Positions 9,631 through 20,632 of a DNA stretch of 64,000 nt are shown one piece after another. The DNA comes from Combretum micranthum (taxonomy: Eukaryota; Streptophyta; Magnoliopsida; Myrtales; Combretaceae), in contig JAMXBD010001243.1 in NCBI GenBank assembly GCA_024138025.1, forward strand, positions 368,775-432,774, read 5' to 3'. Below the pieces are notes generated by a model. That model made no database searches. It saw only the letters and a list, made by a program, of their open reading frames with translations, and was not told where the DNA came from. Each line of letters opens with the position of its first letter. Position 1 is the first letter of the stretch. The translations under genes were made by a program, and so were the position numbers.

Positions 9631-11039
9631 GCACTATTCATTTTTAATTCATTACAAAATTTTATTATTCTTATAAAGCCTTATATGTTTAGATAAATAT
9701 TTTATATGTTAAAGAAAATTTTGTTTTTTTAAAATTTAGTTCGTTTCGGGTCTTTACGGGATCAAATTCTGTTTAAGACCCGATACTAAAAATAAAATAA
9801 ATTAATTTAATAATTGAAAAATATTTGAAAAATATTGTTATTTTCATAAAATAATTTTTTATAATTTTTCGGGTTATAAAAATATTATTTATAGCCTACA
9901 TTTGCGTATTTTGATCATACCGGTAACATATTTGTTAAAATACTAAAATAATTCAAATAATTATTTAATTTTAATTATGAAAAATCTGCTACAAATATTT
10001 GGAATAATTTTTCTAATTTTATTTTATTTTGTTTTATTTTATTAAAAAAGTACCTTTACAACCCATTCCTTCAAGTACACTTTACACATATCACTTTCTT
10101 TTCACTTCAATCTTTCTACACATTAACCCACACTTCATGGTAGATTTTGACCCTCTTTATGGCTGCCATTGTCCTTTATTTACTCATATTTTGACTAAAT
10201 TAATTATTTTCCACTCCTTAAAGAAGTTACACATATACATTTATTACACAAATTAATTTCAAGTCAAAATTCAACAAAACCCTCTCTCTCCTCCCCCCAA
10301 GATTCACGTGCAGCACACAAAATTGCTGCCCTTGTTTTATTTTTTTTCCCTTTCATTTAATACAATTCTATCTCCATTTAATGCCTCTTTATTATTTCTT
10401 TTCATTTCCTTTTTGAAACCCTCTCTCTTTTCCTCTCTTTTTCCTCTCTTTCTTTCTTTCTTCTTTCTCTCTTGTTCTTACAAGGAACCTTGCTGCCCCC
10501 TTCTTCTTCCATGGTTTCCACACTTCATTCTTAAAGATTTCTAAGCAAATCTCCTTCCCAAAGCTCCATAGGTGATATAGGTAAAGTGTAATGAAGGTTT
10601 CATGCATCAAATGACCTTCCATAAGCTTAAAAGCTTAGGATGATGATGCCAAAAATGAAACACTCATTTTCTCCACTTTTATTATCTTGTATTACAATTA
10701 TTTTCTTGTTTAAAGTTGATATATATTGTAGATCTAACTTTTTATAGCTTTGATTTTTGTTTATGCCATAGATCTTGCTATTTAAGTTATTATTCTTGTT
10801 ATTACTTATGCTTTATCCATATATTTCTCATTCACATGTGTTCATGCATTTAAAACTAGTTTAGAAGACTAGATCTAGTGTTTTGAGTTCTTAAATGCAT
10901 TATACCTTTGTTTTATGTTCATGAGCAACTTGTAATAGCATGATGATGGTAGAAAAGTTGTAGAAAACTCAAGATCTATTTTATTTTGAACAAAAATAAC
11001 TTTTGAAAATTCGGATGAAAATGGAACCATATTTAGAAA

Positions 11040-12260
11040 AGTGGTTTTTCAACTTCAAAATGCGTATTTTTCATTTAAAATGAAGGGCTTAGGGTATAGA
11101 CAACATAAATGAATGATTTTGATAAGTAAAGTTTAGATATATGAGTTTAAAATTCATTACCATGGGTTTCTTTTAGATGTATGTTCATATTATGTGTAGA
11201 TCTTAGATTTGAACAAAATTTGTGAAATTCATATTTTGGCAAGACCCATAATTAAAAATCACTTTCCAAGTGTCAAAATGTAATTTTTACTTAAGAAAAT
11301 GAAGGCTTAATATATGTATATCATCAAGACTTCTTTTTACAAGAATCAAAAGTGATTTTCAAAATAAAAATTCTATTTTCGGATTTTGGTCAAGACATAT
11401 TTTAAAAACATGTTTTCCAACTCAAAAATAAAGTTTTTAATTAAGAAATGAAAGGCTCATAAGATATGATATGTAAGGAATGGATTTTCATAAGCTTAGA
11501 TAGATTTTATCAAAAGATATGACCAAAAATAAATTTTCTAAATTCGGATCCTAACCAAGACCAATTTTTAAAACCCATTTATCAACTCCAAAACTCATGT
11601 TTTATGTGAAAAATGAAGTATATAGGTAATAGGTATCATTAAGTAATGATTTTTACAAGTCGAAATGAATTTTGATGAAATTAATGTGTAAGACAAGAAA
11701 TAGAATCAAGATGAGAAAATTTTGAGTTAGTAGCCGATTTGTGAAATTCGTAATTTTGAGTGAAGGCCATAAGAACACCTATTATCCAAGCTCAAAATGA
11801 AAGTTTTATGTATTAAATGAAGTCCTTAAGTAATAGGTATCATAAAGTCTTAAATTTCAATGCATTAAACAAGTTTTTCCCAAATGAATCATTCAAAAAG
11901 TAGATTTTCTAAAATTCGGATTTTTGAGTAAATCATATTGGAAAACATATTTGCAAAGTGTAAAATGCAAATTTTTGTGTAAGAATGAAGTCCTTAGTGG
12001 TTATGTATGATTGAGCCCTAATTTTCTAAATATAAAATGATTTTTACTTAAAAGAATCATTCAAAAACCAATTTTTATCAAATTTGGATTTTGGAATCAA
12101 CCCCACTTGAAAACATGTTTACAAAGTATAAAATGGAAATTTTTATGTAGAAATGAAGGTCATAAGTAATATATAATGAAGACTCAATTTTGACAAAAAT
12201 AATTATATTTTCTTAAGTAATAAATCCAAGACAAATGAAAATGATCAAAGTTAGAAAACT
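11040..12260 (+). repeat. Degenerate tandem array (about seven units of 145-220 bp) inside copy A
   Basis: A theme recurs: 'AATTCGGAT...', 'AACATGTTTTCCAACTC', 'AAAATG(A)AA...TTTT', 'AA(A)TGAAG(T/G)CC(T)TA(A/G)G' and 'ATAGGTATCAT(A/T)AAG'. The AATGAAG word is near 11081, 11299, 11448, 11613, 11818, 11984 and 12152. The same units, in smaller number, are in B (about 32203, 32409, 32577), C (29990-30560, minus) and G (about 47808, 48012, 48180). Variation in unit number helps explain the 3.4-5.1 kb size range. Confidence 0.55.
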
Positions 12261-13898
12261 AGACTTTTCATAAATAGTTGTTATTATGGTCTTGCAAAAA
12301 TAAAAAGTTATAAAATTTTATTTTAGCAAAAATCATCAAGATTATGCATGCATTAAACTCATCTCATGGCATTCATGTTAGGAAATCACTCATATTGCAC
12401 GTATAGTTAATTTATATAGTAGGAACATTACAAACATTTACAAAACTACCTTTCGAAAGTTGAAATTGTTGCTGCCCTAATATGATCCGAACTTTTTGAA
12501 GCTTCAAAGTTTTCAAAACTTGAAAATAATATTAGGAATAGATAGATCTTTCGAAGTAGACAGAAATCGATATATAATTTGCGAGATTCCGAGTTAAAAT
12601 GACCAAGTTATGACCGTTTTAAGTTGGAATTCTCGCTTAGGACGCGAATTACGAATTTGATAGTTCGTATGAAGTCGTTGGATTAGTTTGAGTTGAAGTA
12701 CTTATTAGAGTATTCCTTCCTTTTCAGGTGATCTCGAATTCGACAATTCCCTACCACCGAGTTATTATTACTAGAAGACCGGTGATCCAATGGCTGAGTG
12801 AATCTTCTCCTTATTTTGTTACCTTATGTGTGCTTGTAGCTAGTTGCATTAGAATTATAGGAACAAGATAAAAATCGATATGAATGGGGATAGGATATGT
12901 GATGAGACTGTGATGAATGTATGCCAAAGAATACTAAATCATATCGAAACCACGATTGATTGGATAACTGCACTGCTCATATTATTTCTGTTATATGTAT
13001 GATATTGGATGGTCAATCTAAAGAATGTATGAATATTTTGACCTAAGCAAAAAAATTAAATTGGTCATGCATCGCATCGGACATATTGCATTTGGTAGCA
13101 TGCTACTCCTACACAGGTCGATCGGTATGGTCCGAGGACTCGTTTGGATAATGAGACCCGGGATCAGAGCTCATTCATAGGAAATTAAGGCGCATCGGGG
13201 ATGCATTCCATGTGTGAGCCTAGCCGAGGCGAGTGCTAAGAGCCGAGGGCTTGGGGACTAGCAGCGATCGTGTAGACTTCAATACCATCCCTAACCTAAG
13301 ATACGAAGGGCGTAAATCCGTTCTGTGTGTGGGTTTTGGATACCCATGCATAATTGCTTGCTTACGTGTTTGTTCATGCATAGCATATGATTGATTATAA
13401 CTTGCTTGTCATGGTACGGAATTAAGGGAATTCTCACTAAGCTAGTGTAGCTTATACCCCAATAGTTGTTTAAATGAACAGGTCATCTCAAGAATGTTAA
13501 GTGGGGACCGTGATGGTTGGAGCCGAGAATGACTACGGGATTTCGACAAAGAATACGAATGTTTGAAGTTATCAGCTAGTTTTATGATTTGTCTTGTAAT
13601 AGTTTATGTAGGGAAGTTTATGGATGAATGTAATTGAAGTTGAATGATTTGTATTTTGAAGTATAGTGATTCGTATATGAAGTATAGTGGTTTGGATTGG
13701 AAGTTTAGTGGATTGTATTTCCTTTACATTGTCACTCAATTGTATCAACATAAAATGTATCATTCCGATGTGTCTCCTTTATGTGTTAGACGCCTTGTAC
13801 ATAGTATGAAGCCTTCGCGTGACTGAGGCGGTCATTCTTAGGCTTTAATATTGTGTACGGTGGACTGCCACGTTTAGAGTATCATTTGGGGCATGACA

Positions 13899-14165
13899 CA
13901 CAAGATCGATAAGAATGCAATTAAATTTGCTCTCACAATTGAAAGTCAAATATAAAGAAAAAGTTTATCAATATCCAAAAACTTATGAGTTCTTATTACA
14001 AAGGGTATATATATATATATATAATATAGTAAAATCCCAAAAAGGAACTATAAAAGATGAAAGACTAAAGAAAATCACGCGGCTTGACTAAATTCTAAAA
14101 AGGAAATGCGGAGAGAAAGAATTTGACTAAAATTAATACGATTTGATGAATTTGACTAAAAATTA
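13899..14165 (-). repeat. Partial 3' LTR of a small gag-only element
   Basis: 13899-13971 match 15731-15803 nearly perfectly ('AAGATCGATAAGAATGCAAT', 'TTTGCTCTCACAATTGAAAG'). It continues with a TATA-rich run at 14008-14030. The U5 end is missing: copy A begins where it should be. The right border is not defined. Confidence 0.5.
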
Positions 14166-14177
14166 ATGTTGTTTGAC

Positions 14178-15322
14178 TTAGGCCAGCGTTGAAAGGATTT
14201 GTTCTTTCATTCCACTTGTTGTGTTTTCCCTTTGATTCAACAAGCTTTGGTCTTTTAGTTTAGTTCGGGTATTCAATTCTAGAACCAGGCTAAACTGATT
14301 CTCATCATTCCCTCTGGCCTGTTGAAGATTTGCCCTCAAATATTGATTGAAGTGAGATCCACCCAGGTCAAATACAAACCTGCAAAACTCAAACAATTTT
14401 AAATAATAACACCCATCCATGCCATGCTTATAGGCAGCAACCAACCTTGTATATTATCTCTGAAAAAGTAGCTCCCAAAGCCTCTCAACATCGACTCCAA
14501 AAGCTCTTGACCTATCAATTCCACAATCCACATCACTAATCACATATCCTCCAAATAATTCAAACCACGCATTGTTAGCCCTATCAATTGCATTCTCAAG
14601 AATCCAATCATAAACATTCAACTCTTGTGATTGCATATCATTGTCAATTGGATCCACCGTATTAGCTACTTGAACTTGTAAGAGCTCATCATCTGCTTTC
14701 TCAAGGCCATCCAAATCACCCTCTACTCCTTTTACTTCAACAATTTCTTCCACCACCTCATCCTTTATCAATGCAATCTCATCATCGACAACCTTATTCC
14801 CCGCTTTAAATTTATGATTTTCAATTTCACAATCTTCATCTGTAGAACTATATTTATTTCACCAGTGCCTACACACCTTTATATGATCACAGAAGTTTCT
14901 TGTTCTTCCATTTTCTTCTCAGTTTTTTCATCTGTGATAAATACAGGAACTCCATTGACAAGTTTCATCGCATATTCATTTGGACATTGATATGCAATAT
15001 GTCAACGACCTAAGCATCTTGTGCATTCTAATTTCCAATCGTCATCACCATCAATCTCATCAAAAATAGCACCTCCTACTCCTTCTCCCCTGGCATCATT
15101 CACTATACCCTGATGTGCCACCTATTGGTTTATCAATAGCAATGGTGCCTGTGGGTTAACCCTTATTGGTTGACCTGTTGCAAGCCATCCTAACTGTGTA
15201 GTAAGATTAGCCATCATAGTACGCAATTCCTGCAGTTGATCTTCTATAGATCTTCCATCACCTATAGTGCGATGACCCTGACCTCCACTAATTCTACTTA
15301 TTATCATTCCCAACATTTGCAT
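14178..15322 (-). pseudogene. Gag-like pseudogene with zinc knuckle, of a small non-autonomous LTR element
   Basis: On the minus strand a short N-terminal frame (15322-15122, 'SIEDQLQELRTMMANLTTQLGW') leads, through one more frame, to a zinc knuckle 'CTRCLGR*HIAYQC' near 15030, which fits C-x2-C-x4-H-x4-C with one stop inside. An acidic segment follows (14771-14454) and then a 'GSHFNQYLRANLQQARGNDE' frame (14444-14178). No protease, reverse transcriptase or integrase remains between this and the LTRs, so the element is a gag-only, non-autonomous (TR-GAG-like) derivative. A primer site lies upstream at 15454-15470. Gag would form the particle and bind RNA. Several stops and frameshifts make it non-functional. 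The knuckle is seen directly; the assignment to Ty3/gypsy rests on the primer site and is moderate. Confidence 0.5.
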
Positions 15323-15453
15323 TCACACTATTGTTTGACATCTCCACAATTTCATAAATTCCCAAATCACAAATACAATTTCAATATAATCCCAATTCAA
15401 GCCTGGTTGTAAAGATTGAAACTTTTCGCTTGCCGATCGTCCCGCAGTTGAAA

Positions 15454-15470
15454 CCAAAGCTCTGATACTA
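15454..15470 (-). promoter_or_regulatory. Primer binding site, tRNA-Met type
   Basis: The minus strand reads TAGTATCAGAGCTTTGG, one mismatch from the canonical TGGTATCAGAGC start, just inside the LTR that begins at 15476. Confidence 0.65.
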
Positions 15471-15475
15471 AAAGA

Positions 15476-15855
15476 TGATGTGCCTAAAATCCTAGACATG
15501 GTGATCTCAATTGAGGGCTTGACCAAAGCTGATAAAAATGATATCTTTTTTGGATTTTGTAATTGGATGCAAGGAAATAAAAGGATATGAATGACTTGAC
15601 AACGAATATTACACACCACAATCAACCGAGCTATACAAACCCTAACCCGATATGACTCACGAAATAAAGATCATGGTTTGTTCGCCATAATCCAAAGGAT
15701 TGATAAGAACAGGATGTTCGCCACGATCACAAGATCGATAAGAATGCAATTGAATTTGCTCTCACAATTGAAAGTCAAATATAAAGAAAAAGTTTATCAG
15801 ATCTGGTCAAGCCATCAATTGAGATTATTGTGTCTAGGGTTTTAGGCACATCACT
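15476..15855 (-). repeat. Rearranged 5' LTR with inverted U5 ends
   Basis: The LTR next to the primer site starts TGATGTGCC on the plus strand. Its first 60 bp (15479-15538) recur as a reverse complement at 15792-15853, so the block has both TGATGTGCC and GGCACATCA at its ends. Comparison with the 3' LTR shows that the normal sequence stops at TTTATCA (about 15797), where the inverted U5 copy begins. Confidence 0.6.
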
Positions 15856-16141
15856 TATCATGTCGCGTATCTCCTCCGACACAAGTTCCTTCTTGGAACC
15901 CAGCTGGGTATTTTTCGGGACATGAGTGTTCCTCTCCTGGTATCGACCTAGATAGGGGTTCACCGTTCTCTCCTTGTTGTGCTGGTAGTTATCAACCTAG
16001 TGTCGTATAGTTTCCTGAGCCGATTGTTGAGATGCGGTATGTGCTTGTAATGCGCAGTTTGCGGCCCTTGTAGGACGTCTCGAGACGTGGGTCAAGCGAT
16101 GAGCGTTTTGGGATGATCTGGGACTATGTAAGCGCTTCTTG
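15856..16141 (-). pseudogene. Possible Tat-like gag fragment
   Basis: Minus-strand reading gives a basic, Arg/His-rich segment that passes into 'VNPYLGRYQERNTHVPKNTQ' and 'SEEIRDMISDVP', which resembles the linker before the gag core in Tat-type elements. It is bounded by the rearranged LTR on one side and L-family copy E on the other. Identity is tentative and no catalytic motif is present. Confidence 0.3.
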
Positions 16142-18690
16142 TGTCATACCCTAAAAATTGGCTTAGAAGGATAACTTGAAGTTATCATATCACGTGTGCA
16201 CCCATAATATAAGAATTGCCTTGTAAGTCAGAGTTTGCAAGACTTTACTTGGATAATTACTTTATAAACGTCTAATATGAAATTATATTTGTGATAAATA
16301 AATGAAATCCGATTTCCTATAATCTACTACAATTGTAGAGAATCGATATGCCTGACCAAATAGTAAAATAGAATAAACCATCTATGTTTTACAAATTTTA
16401 AATTACAAAGATACAAATCAAATCCATAATCTAGACTTAATTTTACATGAGAGAGAATAAAAAAAAACAATACTATTTATCTAATTCTCATTTCAAATTC
16501 GTCTTCTATCTTCAAAGATTCTCCTCCATACTGACCTATCCCCGAAACCAATTCTTCAACTATTCCTACAATAACACTGTAGGGGTGTAAGCTCAATCAT
16601 AGCTCTGTGGATAACAAAACCAAATCACACTACAAACAAGTATTAAGCAAGTTTTTTTATAACAAACATATGCAATGCACACTCATCCATATGATATGCA
16701 CAGTTTAGATGACTGAAATCCAAACCAATAGAGTTTTATGCCCTTTCTTGGGGGTTAAAGGACATAATACAAGCTATTCAAGCCCAGGAGAACTGTGAAC
16801 TAAGGAAGAGGGTGCATACTCCACTTGAGCCTTTAGCTCATATCTTTCTTAGCACAAAATCATTTCTTTATACCATAGATATAACTGTTAATTGTACCTT
16901 GGATATGGCTAAGGAGGGAAGATTTCATTTTGAATACTTTTTATTCAAAAATAACCTCTAGCTTTCCCCTTAGTCTTAGCTTAGGAGAGACGATTTTCTT
17001 TAAAATTCATTTCATGGAAATACAGCCTCTAACTACTCCATAGACAAGACTAAGGAGAGAAGACTTTCTTTTTAAATTCATTTTGTGCATACATTAAAAC
17101 ATTTACTCCACAACCAATCTTCTACTTCCCTTAAAACCACGGAAACTCCCTAAGTATTAATCCCTAATGCCAACTCCAACACAGGCGACGTCCTTTGGTG
17201 CCTGCTTAGTTCCCGTGAAGCCGACAACCCTACTAGTAGCCTCTATGCAGACCCAATGGTCCCAATCAAGAACTACTATAGAATCAAAGTATTAATATGT
17301 GACGTGAACCCCTACTAATGCAAATGTGATGTGATGCAATGCATGACCAATTTATTTAAAGGTTAAATAAGAATGATGTCTTATTAGTTAATGCCCATAT
17401 CATTTTCATACAATCAACATTATATAAATTACAATTAGCACCACACAATTGTTTTCACTTATGGTTTAGTGAGTTATCAATCAAATGCAATCATCAAGCA
17501 GTAAATAGATTCCCAAACCCCATGCATAATCAATTAGGTTTATATTATTTCCAATGCAACTAGATTGCAAGCACAAGCAAGGTGAAGAGATTGTTGTTAC
17601 CCACTTGGCATCCAAGCTAAGTCTTAACTATTCTCTAGGATGACCAAAGTATCATCCCCATTAATCATCCCATCATTAACAACATGATCATCAACACCAA
17701 ATCATCATCATCCTTCATATGAAATCCAAACAAGAATAGACAGTTGGCTAGAGGCTAATTAAAAGATTGTATAACAAAAGCAAACATCAATCCAAGAACT
17801 TGAATTCATATTAAGATCTTATTTGATCAGATATTAAGTAGGAATCCCACCATGACTGTGAAGTCCGTCCCGCCAAGATACGGATAGTTCTCTATTATTT
17901 GTCAAAGTATTTCTTTTCTTTTTGTTTATAGTCTTTTATTACAAAACATTATCCAAATATTCATATTGAGAACGCTCATTTCATAACCATCTTTCACTTA
18001 AAACAACATATCTTCTCCATCACTTTAAGTCCAATGTATTACAATCACATACAAGTCACTTACTTATTGGATTTATGTTTATCTAGCTTAACCATCTAAT
18101 TCATTTTATTTTAGTGAAGTTCATTAGATCAACTAACTTTAGTTATATTACTATTTTGTTTCATTTCTAAGAATCATGATAACTTAAGTCCATTAACTAA
18201 TTCATTTTATGTCTAAGGTTCATGTTAATTTAAATCTATGTTAACTTAATGTTAACTAAGTTGATTAGACTCAATTGATCTAGTTTATGTTCGTTCATTT
18301 AAGTTCATTAAACCAAAATGAGCATAGATTATTAACTACGTTCATTAGTTTTGGATATGATGTGGTTTGAATCAAATATATTTTAGGCCTTGATTTAAAA
18401 TTTCTAAACACTTAAATCATAAAAGTTATAGAGCTCTTTTTAAGCTTTTCCATAGCCTTTTGAATAACCTCAATCCGATTTGAATAAGAAAGTTATGATC
18501 AATTTAAGTTAAGTCAATAAGGAAGAGAAGGACAAGATGACCCCTGGTTCCATATGGGGCGTATTAAGGGTGGTGATGGCCACCAAGCCCCTTGCTACGC
18601 CCCATATCAAGGGTAGTGGTGGCCACCACACCCCTTACCATGCCTATATAGGTTTAGCAGGGGGATAGTGGCTACTACACCCTTTGCCAC
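16142..18690 (-). mobile_element. L-family element, copy E (partial)
   Basis: Starts (plus strand) TGTCATACCC, the inverted form of the family 3' end. Its first 1.2 kb match the minus strand of copy F's end in order: the dyad region (16589-16605), the '...GGACATAATACAAGC' region, and the CCTTTGGTGCC...AGTTCCCGTGA block (17191-17219), which matches F at 41264-41287. No coding frame. The right edge is not defined; a GC-rich block with hairpin lies at 18541-18690. Confidence 0.5.
18541..18690. repeat. GC-rich imperfect minisatellite with a perfect 12-bp stem
   Basis: About three imperfect units of 55-60 bp with the theme 'GGTGG(T)GGCCACCA(C/A)(A/G)CCCCTT'. The first unit is framed by ATATGGGGCGTA (18552-18563) and its exact inverse TACGCCCCATAT (18596-18607), which can form a long hairpin. 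Confidence 0.5.
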
Positions 18691-18810
18691 AACCGTATGG
18701 GCTTAGATCATATTCCCTGCTTCTTTTACTTCATTTTACTCCATTTCAACTACCTGTCTACTTGTTTTACTCACAAAACTCCATCTATAACATCTTAACA
18801 ACATCATATA

Positions 18811-20050
18811 TGTCACGCCCCGAGGGCACCCTAGTAGTGGTAAACAAGCTATACTTGAATACTATCACTAGATTACCTTAAGAGAATGACATGTTTTCAA
18901 ATAACATGATCTTTAGTTTCTTTGATAAGAAATGGTAAATGCATGTAAGTCATAAATTAGTAAATAACAATCATCTTAGTGCTTGAATATAGCATTACAA
19001 CCCATTCTGTCTTTCTAAAAGTTTCTAAATACATAACTAATAATTTAAATACTAACTAGCTTAAACTAAAAATAAAAGTAAATAACTTATCCCATAATGT
19101 TCCCTAAACTTTTAGTCTTGAGGTTCTTACTGGAGCTAAACTCCTGGAAGTGACCAACCATGGCCTAAGTATAAACCTGAAAGGACTGTTAGAGTAAGAG
19201 CAAAACCATGGGCTCAGTCAATAACCAAAACTCACCACATATCAAACAAGTTTATTAACAATCATATGAAATGCATCAATCAAGCATATGCACAAATACA
19301 AGCCTAGATAACTCGAAATCCAAAGTAGGATGAAGATTTACACTCTCTTATCGGGGTTGAAGGAGCACAACACTATAGTCCACCTACCCATGAGAGACTA
19401 AGTATACAGAAAAACAACAATACTCACTTTAATTATCACTTTGAATTTATCATGTCTTTAACATTCGTTTCCTATTTTAACTTTAGAAACTCCACTAAGT
19501 GTTGGTCATTTCAAGTAATACCATAAGTGGTATCCTTCATTTACCATTTATTTCCTATGGTATCAATAGAACAAAGGTAATCTTGCAACTAACTAATAGC
19601 TTCCTTGCCTAGATAAACCAAGCATTACCAGAGATCCAAAACATTAACACGTAGTAGGCTACCACTTACTCAAATGCTGCTTATGCAAATCATGCAATCC
19701 ATGTTCATTTCATTTATAGTACCACTAGTTTTTAATTAGGTTTAAAGTGATCAATCATTACATAGAAAAGCAATATGTTATAGAAACAATATAATCATAC
19801 AGAATTCTGTTATTATTATCATTAGAGTAACTTGGCAATCAATATTTCATACAGCAAACAATCCCTATAAAACCCATACATCAATTCAGGTTATTATCTT
19901 TCATTAAAGGTCAACTAAGCTACAAGCATACACAATATAATAAGACTGAGTTACTCACCTGCTCATACTAGCTAGTCATAGTAATCAACAGGAAAATCCT
20001 CACCAGTATCAAGATCACCTATTGAGATGAATAATATATTCATCAATATC
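18811..20050 (-). mobile_element. L-family element, copy D (partial)
   Basis: Starts (plus strand) TGTCACGCCCCGAGGGCACCC, the near-exact inverse of copy F's end at 41983. It stays alignable for over 1 kb: 'ACTCACCTGCTCATAC' at 19954 is the inverse of F at 40874. The dyad is at 19198-19215. Its left border is precise; the right border disappears into AT-rich DNA before the LTR at 20385. No coding content. Confidence 0.55.
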
Positions 20051-20384
20051 ACACCAACTATATAATTAAATTCCTATGAGTATCTATATTAATATTGGGC
20101 TTTCTTTTCATTATTATATTGGTCCTTTAATGATCATATGATAATCAATTATTATTTAGTATTTATTTTTATTTTGCTTGTTGATAGTCATAATTTATCA
20201 TTGATCTTAAAGGTTAATTAAGTCCAATTTATAGCTTTATTGAGATAATTTATAGTAGAATTGGTACTTAAGTATGATAAATATTCATTTCAGGTAAAAT
20301 TAGAGCATATTGGAAACAATTAAAGGGATTTTGGAAGAATTTCATAAAGACTGATTAATTGGAGGAAGATTTCCCATGCAAGAC
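20051..20384. other. AT-rich non-coding; probably contains the start of the next LTR
   Basis: No frame or motif. The 5' border of the tRNA-Asp-primed LTR that ends at 21720 must lie here or slightly further left, but without its partner LTR it cannot be placed. Confidence 0.3.
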
Positions 20385-20632
20385 AATGTACTCATTCATC
20401 CAAATGTTGTGTCTCTTCACCAATGGATGCAATGGTTCATGCAGAAAAGATGCACTCATTTATCCAAGTGTTGTGTCTCTTCACCAATTGGTGCAATGGT
20501 TCATGCAGAAAAGATGCACTCATTCATCTAAGTGTTGTGTCTCTTCACCAATTGATGCAATGGTTCGGGATCAAGACACATACATTCATCCAAGTGTTGT
20601 ACCTCTTCACCAAACAATGTGATGAATGAAAA
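20385..20632 (+). repeat. Four tandem 64-bp repeats in LTR U3
   Basis: The unit word 'TGTCTCTTCACCAA' recurs near 20410, 20474, 20538 and 20600 (spacing about 64, 64, 62). Units carry 'CATTCATCCAAGTGTTGTG' and 'GCAATGGTTCATGCAGAAAA'. Because 64 is not a multiple of three, two apparent reading frames here are artefacts of the repeat. They end about 40 bp before the TATA-like box, as U3 enhancer-type repeats do. Confidence 0.75.

Larger units (their letters stand above)
8842..13898 (+). mobile_element. L-family non-coding LTR-type element, copy A (5,057 bp)
   Basis: Begins TGTAAGCCCCG and ends GGGGCATGACA. Its first 830 bp align with the start of copy G (45378) and its last 1,350 bp (12540-13898) with the end of G (48590-49932) almost base for base, so both borders are supported by comparison. 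No frame longer than 80 codons is found and none is conserved between copies. It holds a TATA block (9553-9630, repeated at 9863-9930), a CT-rich tract (10400-10480), a degenerate tandem array (11040-12260), a conserved 'GACCGGTGATCC' block (about 12778) and a dyad (13439-13453). The flanking 5-mers (CGCAT and CACAA) differ and the two flanks belong to different elements, so the copy is probably a product of recombination. Reading it as a giant solo LTR is an inference. Confidence 0.65.

Noticed and set aside
20359..20629. Two frames (87 and 68 codons) with repeated 'MDAMVHAEKM'-like peptides
   Set aside because: Produced by the 64-bp tandem repeats in the LTR U3; the unit length is not a multiple of three, so neither frame is kept from unit to unit.
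20385..20632. CRISPR-like array
   Set aside because: The four units are contiguous with no unique spacers, and the setting is a plant LTR.
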